Assembly (NCBI GenBank): GCA_003342895.1
Contig: PTFA01000038.1
Coordinates: 1,116,001-1,180,000, forward strand
Direction: 5' to 3'
From: Casuarius casuarius
Taxonomy: Eukaryota > Chordata > Aves > Casuariiformes > Casuariidae
DNA: 64,000 nucleotides
Shown here: in pieces, positions 49,801 through 61,000 of the stretch
Numbering within the stretch: the stretch's first letter is position 1
Layout of the letters: each line of letters starts with the position of its first letter
Notes under the pieces: generated by a model
Database searches by the model: none
Seen by the model: only the letters and a program-made list of their open reading frames with translations
What the model was told of the DNA's origin: nothing
Position numbers and translations under genes: made by a program

Positions 49801-52800
49801 CAATGCAGAAGGGGTATCCACAGAGCGGCTACAGGCAAGCCTCCCACTTCAAAAATTAATTCCAAATCCTTCCTTGTTNTCCAAGGGTGGGAAGGGAATA
49901 GCCGAGACTGACTTCAAGGAAGACAACAGCAAGGTACTGTCTAGCTAGATGTGACTCCAGGGTCTGTGCGTAGAGGGGGAGGAACACAACACAGGGGAGG
50001 AGAGGATGGGGAAGAAGCAGCATCTCCCACTCCAGAGTATCATCCACAAGTTTCCACTGACTTATTCCAGCCTGGACATCACTTGCGCTGTGCTTGAAGG
50101 TGCAGGGATACACCACCATTAAAAGAAAAGAAGCCACAGTTGCCCCTGAAATGTGGCTCAGCTGGAAAGCTACTCAAACTAGNGTTGCTAAAATTGGGAC
50201 TTTCCTTGTTTTTTCAAGCAGCAGGGAACAACATGTTGGGCTTAGAGAGTTTAATAAGCAAGAGTCAAGCGGAAAAAATCTCTCCTTTTTAAGGGTTGAC
50301 CACATTAACTTTCAGCAAGTTTCCGGGAGTNCTGCCAGGGTGCTGGAGTTTTGTATACTACGGAACTGTTAAAAATATTATTGTAGATGTTATTTTCAAA
50401 AAGCTTCAGAGGCCAGGGCTGGGGTAGTGTTAAAAACAACAGCAAAGCAAGTGAGATTGTTTTAACTGCGAGAATACAAACGTATGCATGCTGATAGCTC
50501 AGTCAAACAGCCTGCAGGCTTGGCAAAGATGGGTTTGAATGCCAAAAAGAGCGGNTGAAATGTTACGAGTTTGCTATGATCATCTCAACCTCATCCTTAC
50601 AGATTTGTTCCAGAAATGAGAGGACATTCAGTCCTGTGCGCACACAGGTACCCTGCATTCATACTCAGGAGCTACTCAAAAGAACAGATAAATTTTGGCT
50701 ACACCTCAGAGCTGTAAGACCTTACTCTCAGGGCAGTTTCTGCTCAGGTTATCCAAGGCACCCACCACAGCAGGGTGGTCAAAAAGTAATCATTTAAGAA
50801 TATGCACCTACGTCTGACCCACCAGGCNAGATCTGCAGGCTTAACTCACAAGCGGGCTTAAGGGGCAAATTGCATGAACCATGATGAAAAGATAAAGCCG
50901 TTTTGGAAGGCGCACTGATCAGGCTGCTGAGCAAGAGGTGACGTACATGCATCACCGCAGCTCACGTAAGGGGCAAGCTAGTGCTCCAAAAACTACATTG
51001 CATGAAAGCCAACAAGTAGTTCTGTATGAATATGCATGAATTGAAGTTTTTTTCCCCGTTTATTGGCACACCACCTCGAAACTCATTANAAAGTTTTTGT
51101 ACAACCTCACAGTATGGTGTTGAGAGGAGAAAGACTCTATGCTTCTCTCTACAGGGCAAGATGGAGGATACCTTCGGTCAATAAGCGACCCAGTCAATGC
51201 AACTGGATTCAGACAGTTCAGTTATGGCAAACCCAACGCACCGTCTCGTGAGCCATCCTGTTGATTCCAGCACACGTACGTCGAGTAAGAGCTTTAAATC
51301 CTGCATGACTGCTGGCTGTTAACTTCCACGATAGCCCTTTATAACAGACACTGAGATTTCAAAATCTCTCCCTTCCTAACCCCTATTCTTCCTACAAATT
51401 ATTTTATAAATGAAATGTTGCAGACAACATGTTTCAAGAAGTTATTTTCAATCAGGTTTTTTTTGTGGTTTTACAGTAATAATCTTGTCTTCTNCCAAAT
51501 TTAGTGGAATAATCAGCAATTTACACTGGCATATACAATAGCTTTGATTTTGTGCTGCGATCACAAACTTCTGGAAATCCACAAAATAAGAAAACAATCG
51601 AAAGGGTTAGAAAGGACTCTCTCCTATCAGCAACAAACAGATAACGCAGCCCTATCAGGCTAAGGCTAATCTATTTTACATATACAGAAAAGGGAAGTCA
51701 AGCAAAGCAAACTTCCAGAGAACACACGTGGCCCCCACCTGCACGGACTTTAACTTGCATCAAGGTTTACATAAGGAAAAACTGCATCTCCACTGTATTG
51801 GCATCTGTTACAGAGAAACTGCCTCTTNCAGCCACTAGCAGAGCTGAACCAAATTGCCAATACCCTGATTACACACTTAAGTCCAGCTCTTACAAAGATT
51901 TCCTCTAAAGAGCAGTTCCATTATCCAGTGTGCCTAAATGCAAGTTTTTAAATCAGGCATTGAAATGAAGAAGCTTAAAGGGCCCAGACCCTCATCTCCT
52001 GCAAACTTACACATTCATCTCACTGAAGCCAACCAAGCTAGGATCATTTAAACCCACAGCCCTCTCTGCTGAGGATGAAGGTCTCCAGCTTGAGGAAAGC
52101 ACTGTTCTGCATCCTTTGCCCTTTCACAAGGCAAAATCCTGTCCTCAGATATTTCTTTGCTTTATAAGTGCACAAAAAATTAAACTCTGATGCAAGTTAT
52201 AGCAACAGAAACCCTTTTCAGTTTCCCTGAACATACCCCCTAAGCGGAGACAGCAAGGCAGAAGGAATATCTCTGGGTATATAAGATAAAAGCTAAGGCA
52301 GAAAAGCATTAAAATTTCTTCCATCACAGTTTTTTGTGGCTATTTTTATGTTTCAGCTCAAATGACAAGAGACTTTGTGGGGAAAAAATTCAATCAAAAA
52401 AGTATTTTCAGAAAAGTGAAGTTTCAGACCTCTTTCTTCTATGCCCCTGGAAAAAAAAGAGGAAGAGGAAGGAGCAGAAACCAAAAAGGAGGAACAGATA
52501 CAAAAACATTCAGATGAAGTATGTCCTCAGAAAAGCATTTATCTCAGGGTGAAATTTTTCCTGGCAAAAGCAACTTCCGGGCAGAAAGATGTCTATGCAG
52601 CACAGATTTCCCACTATGCAGCATCAAAAATGAAGCATCTNCATGAATGAAGTCCTACTCCAGGAGCTGCAAAGCCAAAGCGGTGCAGTGGAGAACCCAG
52701 CCCCAGAGCCAGCTTTTGCTCTGAGGACTGAGACACCAAATTCCTCCAAAGGTGATGACAGCCAGGAACCAACATTTCTGTAGCTTTGATCTGTAAGGGC

Positions 52801-55800
52801 ACCAAAATCATTATAAACTTTATGACTGGTCCAACATGCTCTAATGTGGAGCTTGTCAGTGACGGACCAAGCTTTGGACCAGGAAGGAGGGAGGTCCATC
52901 CTGTTGCTTATGTTAGCAGCAAGACCTCGCAGCAGCTGGCACAGGCCGTATGGTGTCAGCAGTAGCTCTGCTCGGATGGTCCTCAGGGCTTTGAAGTCAC
53001 TGTGCCACCTCCTGCGATTAGCCCACTTACTAACTGACCCACTTTCTCTCGCGTGCAATATCCCGCTGATAGCACACANGCTAACTCCTGCATTTCCTAC
53101 CGTGTGTCCTACCAGCCTCCTGCCTCCTCGCGTATTACCGTTTACCTTCAACCACCCGTGATCAATAGTCCTTCTCGCAGCTTTCCCACTTCACAGCATC
53201 CTCTTTAACGAGCTCAGCTTCACCCCCCACAGCCCATTTGGATTCGATTGATCAAAACACAACTTTCCGATTGACTGCGAAGGCAAGTCCACCAGACTTA
53301 TTGACCATTTCCTGCTCAGCACCTCTCCAACCAGTTACAGGGTTATTTTATTTCTTTCTGCAGACAAGAAGCACAAGGCCCCCAGCACGCATAGAGACCA
53401 GGACCCAAGGAACAGCCCTGGAGAGTGCCACAGAATTTGAGGTCCTTTTCTTGCTCAAGTCACTTCTGTCATCTAATTCTGAATTAACATTACACCAAGT
53501 GAGGAAGCAAGGCTCAGCGAGTGCTTCGTGCTGTGTTTTCAGGCAACAGGACTGTGTTTCTGCATAGCCTCAGGTGACTGCTGCCTTCACAAGCTGCTGG
53601 TTTGTGTGTCCATCATCACATCACCATCGGAGGTTATGAAACAGAAACACGTGGGTCTGGTTTCGTTCTCCTCCTTGCCCTCTTGACCTGTAGTATCACA
53701 TGAACTCAAGTACACTTGCCTTCGTATACGGCTGAACGAAAATAAGCCACAAACAGTGCAAGAACCAGGCTGGGCGGCATGCGGCCGTCACTCACACATC
53801 CCAACGGGCATGCAGAGCAGATAGATTGCCTTGAGCACAAAGCCCTCAGGGCCTCCTAGGTCTGCCCTGCCATCACGTAACAGTGACCCACTTCTCCCGT
53901 GCAAGGCAGCAGAGCACGGCTCCTGCACTGTCTCTCCTTCATTCCTCGAGCCCTGAGCAGCAGAGCAATAACACTGCCTGTGCTTATTTATGTGTGCACC
54001 AACAGAGTGCCAGGGAAGAAGCACATGGGGAGAGAAAAATAGGGAAAACTCTGATCTTGCCTCTAAATCCGGCTTGGAGCATTGCACAGCCTAGGGCTGG
54101 TCACAACAGCTCACCAGTGCTGAGCACAGTCTGCAGAGGAGGCAGAACGATGAGTAATTTCCTTTCCTACAGCTTGCCAGCCCCGGTGCTGTGCAACAGA
54201 AAGTCACAGCCAGCAGAAGGCTGAGGGTCTTCAGCCATCTCAGAGGAAGTTTGACCCAAACACTTTCTGAAGGGAGAGGCNCATCACCCTCCGGACACCA
54301 CGGACCAACCCCGAATTGTCAGTGCAGCCACACAACACCTCCGAGCCNGAGGACCATGAGAGCAGCAGTTGCTCAGCTGCTCCAAAACCAGGTCACTCAC
54401 TAGGCACAGTGGGGAAACAGCCAACTACTTTTAGAAGAGAGCTCTGGAGAAAGAGAGTTTTCTCAGTACAATTCAATATCGATTCCCACGGCCCTGTTAC
54501 AGACAGACAGAATTAATCTCCAGGATGGAAAGAAACATATGCCTGAATATCACAACAAAACACAGAAGCCTTTCCAGTTCTTCAGTTGCATTTCAATGGA
54601 AACCAGAAGGCTGTCATGATGGAAAGATTTTAGTCTTCTAATTAATCCTCCCTGCTGAGCATTTAATGCTGCTAATTGATGAGGAGAGGTGGTGTCCAGA
54701 CAGCATTCGCAATTGCTTTTTACATCTTCAGACAGAGTTCTCTAAATTAAGTAATAATAAGGCAGATTTGCTCCCTGCATGCGCTGTGTCCTGATCCAGC
54801 TCCCTCCTCCCTAGATGTCTGGCTGTGGAGAGGGAGGCGAAGCGCATCTCAGAGCTCATTTACAAGCACTGGAAGTTTTCCTGGAAAATGTCATCTGCAA
54901 CACTGTCACTTCCACACAACATGCCAAGAGAAAGACCATCGCTGCCAGGGACATGGCCTGTACCACAAAACACCCAGCCCATATCTCCTGCANATTTAGG
55001 GGGTAGCTTCTCCTGACTAAACAGAGCAATCAGCCAGCCCGGCGAAATCTCAATTCCTGCAGAAAATTACACAAAAAACACCACAGCGTCAGGAAACCGA
55101 TCATCAGGCCAAAGCGCAGCCCCAGGAGCCGAGCACAGTGCCACCACCAGCAGAACACACCTCGCTGACGCAGTNGCCTGGTTGCACACCCACACCACAG
55201 ACCAGGCCTGGTTTCTAAGCCCAAATACTGATCTCACACCAGCGTAAAGCAGCAGACATCCCTGGAATCAGCGAAGTTATCCGAAATGCAAAAACCAGCA
55301 GTCTCAATCCAAGAGGGCAGGTCAGCACATGTCCCAGTAGGAAGTTTCTGTTCCACTCCAGTCCTCCAGCCACGTTCAGCACGTGCTCCAATGCTTCCCC
55401 GAATCAGGGCCCAAGTGAGGACAGAATCAGGTCCTTTGCACTCGAAAGTCAGTGATTTCAATCNTGGGAGGTGCCAAGTGCTCTTAGCCACAAATTAAAT
55501 CGGGGGGGTGGGGGGTGGTTAAAAAAAAAGTATATGCATGAGGCCGTGCTTTGGTTGCACATTCTAAGGAGTAATAAATGAAGAAGTGTTGATAGTCCCC
55601 AAGCTGCTGCCCGAAATTCCAGCACTGCTCTGCTTGTCATAGCAGCAGCATCTCCACCTGCACCTCTCTGACACGTCCTCCAAGAGGCTTTACGCCCCAC
55701 TGCCATAGATCCCGGTGCACCGAGGCCAGGCCAGCTGCGCAGATGTCTAGCTGGCTGACCTCCCCGTACCAAAAGGCTTCTCGTTTTCTTCTGTTACGAT

Positions 55801-56114
55801 TGGGTTTCGAACCACCTACTCCATCATAAGCATAAAGGCAAAATTAGCTTTTTCCTAGAANGTTTAAAAAAAGACAAGCTGACGCCTGCACAAAGCGAGT
55901 TCCAATAAGTCACCAGGAAAGCTCCAAGCATGCGAGGAATGCTGAGTTGAGGGCTTTCGGCTCTTTTACTATAAAATCCTGTTGCTGCAAGTAACCGTGC
56001 ACGGCAAGTCGAGTCTCACACACACACGAGTTCCTCACCTGCACAAGCTGCCTCCTAATCCTACATAGTCTCCTGAGTAAACTACTTCCTTCTGCCCTAC
56101 AGCGTATTCAGAAA

Positions 56115-56200
56115 TATTCTCCAGGGAGAAAAACTACATGCCAGGAGGGAGGTGGACTAGATGATCTAATAGGACCTTTTCCATCTCTCAACTTTTGTGC
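56115..56200 (+). repeat. CR1 LINE extreme 3' end (sense orientation)
   Basis: GAGGTGGACTAGATGATCTA then ATAGGACCTTTTCCATCTCT matches the sense CR1 3' end (ggactagatgacctaataggtcccttccatctctaa). It is the only CR1 piece here in the plus orientation. Confidence 0.6.
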
Positions 56201-57384
56201 TTAGTCACAGGATAAAAATCTCCCACGTTGCAAAGAAACGTGCTGGCTTTGCTCGCTCATTTAGGCCAGCAGAGCGTTGCCCTCTGAAGACATTTAGTTT
56301 TCCTGCTCTTATTTCACTCGTGCTAACAGGACTTGCCCAAGGAGAGCTAAGCAAAGAAGAACTCACATTTGCCTGGCTTTCAGCTTCGGTGAGCTCAAAG
56401 GCACCCAACCAAGTCAACCAATTCCTGTCCTAGAAGCCACAAGCAGCAGAGGGACCTCACTTCTGTGCTATCATAGTATTTGTACTTCTTTGAACATTTA
56501 GACCTGATCTTGTCCAGTGTGAAGAAGCACTCGGTATGCTTTTGCAGAAAGCAGGTTGGCAAGAGAACAGACAGAAGCAGTTCCCCCATCAACCAGCCAG
56601 GGCTAGTCTCCTGAAACAGTTAAAAACCCAACCCAAAAAAAAGAGGTTAGCAAGAGGAGAATCCAATGCAACTTGGATAACATAGCTTATACTGCAATTT
56701 GCATTGGCCTTGATTCATCAGCAAGGCCCTTTCTTAGTTTTAAAATGCAAAAGTAGTGCAGTCAGGCAGAGAACAGCAATCCAGCAGATGTGCTATGCCA
56801 CCATCTCCAAAACACGTTCGAGCAAAGGATGCACCAATTTGCAAGATTCCCACAAGAGACCACCCCAAACAACCCAAAGAGCAATCGAAAGCTTCAAGAA
56901 ACTGCATTATGGAAGAAGAAAAAAACCCCTTATATTATGTAAAGAAAAATAAACACCGAAAAAAAAAGCCACGTACACAATCTGTATCTCCTCCTGCAAC
57001 AGGGCAGAGGTCCANCAGTGGGGAAGCAACTTTTGTTCANTGGTCACAACACTGGAAAGGGGAGTCAGGAGCAGATGGTTCTGCTTCTAATTCTATTTTT
57101 TTTCAGCTGCTGGACCACAGCATGACCCCAAGCATTGCCCGTTCACACATAACTGGGTACTTCTGGAGTCACATGATTACATCAGAATCCCACTTCCTTT
57201 TTTTCTCTCTTTTTTCATCAAAAAAAAAACCTTGTAGATATCGAAGTTGAAGAAAGAAGCGTAAAAGCCATGAAGTCTAAAATGCTCAAATGAAAAAAGT
57301 GTAATATTTTAAATTTAATTACTAAGTTTTTGGAGGAAGGAATGTGATGACGAACTCTCTTTGCCCAATGCTATATACCAGAAA

Positions 57385-57470
57385 CCTTAGACTGGGGGGA
57401 ATGACTTGGTGGGGGATGTCAACATCCCCATCTATAAGTTACAGATGAGAAAATCTGTCTCTTCTTAGCA
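57385..57470 (-). repeat. Possible MIR-like fragment (antisense)
   Basis: ACATCCCCATCTATAAGTTA then CAGATGAGAAAATCTGTCTC is reminiscent of MIR (ccccattttacagatgaggaaactg). Short and uncertain. Confidence 0.25.
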
Positions 57471-57699
57471 ATTCCTGCCTAGAAATTACAAGGCCCTTGG
57501 AGGTACCCAGGTGGTGGCCTCTCTAGCCAAACCCAACTCATTGCACTACGCATTGGGGGGGTGAGATGAAGGCACAACAGGAAGAAGAAAAGAAAGCAGG
57601 GGGGGAAAGATGAAAAAGAAAAATCCAGATCCAAAGGGAGGGATACAGCGCTGCCGATTTCAGCCAAATCACGCTGTTCCTCCAGCAAATGGAGGTTGC

Positions 57700-58080
57700 T
57701 TTCCATTAGCGGTGCAGCCAGTGCCGATACCGCGTCGGCTGTTCCAGCCCCGCAGGACGCGCTCGGGGCGGAATAAGGAAGCCTCGCCGTTCGCGCTGGC
57801 GAACGTTTCGGCATTTCTATCTTATCTCATCTCCGCGACTACAAGGAAGCGAGCCCAAACCTGCTCGGTAACGTCGCCGCCCGCTCGCGGGCCAGCCGGT
57901 TACGCTTCTGCGTTCCTGCGGTTCCCGGGAGAGACCTGCTGCCCCTCCGCAGCCCCGGGCTAGATCTCGCCGCTTCCCGGAGACACAGCCGCAGCCGGAG
58001 CGCTAGCGGGGAGCACGCGCGCGACGAGAGGTCAGTCCGTGTCTATTAAATTCCTGGAGTCAGCTGACGCGGCTGCATGC
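57700..58080. promoter_or_regulatory. CpG island, candidate promoter region
   Basis: The densest CpG stretch in the right half of the window: GATACCGCGTCGGCTG, GACGCGCTCGGGGCGG, CTCGCCGTTCGCGCTGGCG, AACGTCGCCGCCCGCTCGCG, GAGCACGCGCGCGACGAG. It lies about 10.8 kb upstream of the candidate start exon, which has its own splice acceptor and therefore needs a promoter exon further right. A promoter for the MAP3K3-like gene is the simplest reading; a divergent plus-strand gene is possible (a plus-strand donor-like GAGAG/GTCAGT at 58028-58037). No TATA box seen. Confidence 0.45.
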
Positions 58081-61000
58081 GCCAGGTCTAACAAGCCTAG
58101 CCCTCGCTCCTGCCACCACCTGCAAAGCGCAGGCGCGTTAAACCCAACGCTGTGCTTATCTCCAACGATTGCCTTCTGCCTGCCAAGGACTTCCCCTCTC
58201 TTCTCCCTGCCTGCTCTCGGGCACCTGCATAGGGTGGCTAAACTTGGGCAAGGAAGAGATGCTCCACCTCCATGCACCAGGGAAGAGGCAGCTCTTCTGC
58301 AGAGGTGGCTGCAGCCTGGTTGCAGAGGCTGTAGAGCACTTGGGGACCTTCTTCTTATCCAAAGTTGCCATGCAGCTATTAAAGATGTGNTTCTCCTGCA
58401 GCTAATGTCCATCCTGCACCTTTGGCCCCTGCAAATACCGCTCCTTTCAGATTAAACAGACATAAGCAGAAAGCAAATCAAGGGTCTCAAAAGTCACACT
58501 GATCAGATACCAAATCCCCCTTGCTAACACCTTTCTGCATCACTATATGTCCANAGAACCCTCTGCTTGAGCAAGCTTTAACAACAACAAAAAACCCTAC
58601 AGACTTATAGATTTGTTTGCATAATTTTCCTCTGCGCCTCCTTCTCCTCCCCAAAAAGGATGTGCTCTGAAAGAAAAATGCCACCCATAATGTTTCTCTG
58701 CTTGTTTATTTAAGGGGAAAATGCAGTGTGCACTCCTCTGTAATGTTATTAGTTCTTCCCTCTGTAAGGCAAAACAAGAGAGGCTGCAAAATCTAAACAG
58801 GCATGAAAGTTGCAGGTCTTTTTTCCCCCCTTTTTAGATGAAGTTGGTATTTTATTCCAGGACGGCTCAAAAACCCAGATCACACATACAAAGAAACAAG
58901 TCTGGAAATCCCCTCCCTCCACCCCCACTGCTATTTGCTAAGGAAACCAGATGCTCAGACCTGGCCAAAAAATGATCTCAGCCATTCTTAANAGAGCCTA
59001 CAGTGCATTTTCATGAGTCATGGAAAGCAACAACTCGTTGCTTTGGTAATGCTAGGTAAGCAACTGCTCACCCATCCAGAACCACACTTCCAGGAGCAAG
59101 TCAAAGAGCAGACCGTTTCTCGAGAGGTTACATCAGAGACGGGCCCAAAATAGAGCCTCGCAGCGAGATTAGCTCTCAGCGGGTTGCACAGGACATGCCA
59201 CAAGAGTGGGATTTACCAGCCTGGATTCCCCGCAGGCCTGATCCCAGCAGCAGGGATGTCTCCTGACACCCATGGCCCAGCCGAGGCTCTCGGCGAGCAA
59301 AGACAGATGCTACAAGCGGCCGGCCACAGGAGTCTGTGGTGACTGTAAACATATANGTGACTATGCACATATGCACACGTGCACGCACCCACGTGGAAAG
59401 CATACTTAGGTTTCATGAACCCCTGACCGAAGTATTTGCTCTTCTCATTTCTCAAGGACTGTGAGCTAATTAAAAGGATGCAACCATGAGGCTAAGCACA
59501 CCACCACTGTGCACCAACACCTCAAGACTCATGCAATAAATGCACAGGCGATTTATCCAAGCACTGCAAAGGGAAAGCCAGTCCATCTCCAACTCTTAAT
59601 AAATAAATAGATTTCCCTACCATACCCACCAGCGTCTGGGTAAGGGAGGCTGGTGCAGAGGCATCAAAGACCCTTGGTGATGCTCCTGAACATGGCCACA
59701 AGCACAGCAGCATTGGTGATGCAACCCTGGACCCTTGAACCACATCTATGGTAATTGTCCATCAACACCCAGGGCTGAGTTTTTCAGAAATCCAGCCCAA
59801 GACATGCCGGGTTCCTCCTGTANGGAAGACTGACGCTTTCCATCCCATCCAGTCAGCTTGGAGGCTCTTGCACTCTTCCACAACCACCTCACACCTTTGT
59901 CACCTCTCGACGAGTCCTCACAGCAAACACACAGCCACCTNTGCCTGAGAGACTCCTGCAGAGACAAGACACTGAACCGGACCTCCCTGGCAAGGCACGC
60001 TGCAAGAGGCATGCTGGCTTCCCGCATGACAACAAGCTGGGTACAGAACGTCTTGCTCCTTCTTTTGAGGTCTCCAACCTCCTTGGTGATCAGCAGAGGT
60101 CCAGGATGAAAAGTGCAGTTTATCACACCGCCTCCCCAGGACAGCAGTATTTGCTTTCTGAAAGGGAAGTTCTTCTGTGCAGGATTTCCTAGACATAGAC
60201 CAAGACTGAAACGAGCTCATCCCCAGCCTTCCCTCAAGAGATGAAGACGGTTGCCCTTTTCAGCGCCTTTCACACCAGATCCAAACGCCAATCATTTGAT
60301 CCTGNCTCCTCCCACACAAATTGCAAACAAAAACACGTTTTCACCCCGTACCGTCACATCCTGAAGGTGAGCAGATGTGCGCCTGATGTTAGCAAGTCAC
60401 TGAAATACTGCAGTGATTAAGTATCTTCTCTCTTTTTCTTGAGTCATCAGCCAGGTAACACAGTGACGGAGACACAGGCGTTGTGTGGGGCTCTCAACAT
60501 CTCAGCGCTATGGGGAGAGCATTAGGGAAAGCCCCAGCAAGCAAAACATTTTGTCTCCCCACCGCAAACAAAAATAAGCAGGAGTGGACATAGTTCCTCA
60601 AATCCTCCACACTTCAGCCAAGCAAGGTGAGGCCAAGCCAGTCTGCAGACAGACCTTCATCATTCAGTTACGTAGAAAACAACCCAGCTGTACTTTCTTT
60701 GGAGCCACCCAGGATCAAGTCAGCATTCAGGAGCACTCCACATCTCCTGGGCAGCACAGCCAAAAATGACTGTATCGCACAGAGGGAGCAAGAAGGCAAC
60801 AACCCATCCCACTGGGGAAACAGGTCCTCCCAGCCAGCAAAGCCAGCTTGAGCCATCCTAGCAGAAAGCTGAGGACATAGAGATGGAGGGAATATCAGGC
60901 AGCCCCGATGCCAACCACCAGCCACAACACCCAGTGGGACGCAAGAGGAGAAAGTGCTACCCGAGGCTGCCACCATCAGACGCTGGCTCCCGCCGAAAAG

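Larger units (their letters stand above)
46873..57699. other. Upstream region, no supported gene
   Basis: 10.8 kb with single Ns every few hundred bases and a CR1 3' end near 56.1 kb. The longest open frame (minus strand, 53151-52624, about 175 codons with ambiguous bases) has no start context, family motif or splice sites that would support it. I see no RNA gene. Confidence 0.6.

Noticed and set aside
52624..53151. Longest open frame of the right half (minus, about 175 codons).
   Set aside because: It contains ambiguous bases and no recognisable domain, and an antisense frame overlaps it on the plus strand. The length is within chance for GC-rich DNA.
59060..59085. Alternative ATGG before a GTGAGC donor as the start exon.
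   Set aside because: The donor is good but the ATG context is weak (T at -3). Kept only as a fallback to 46872-46793.
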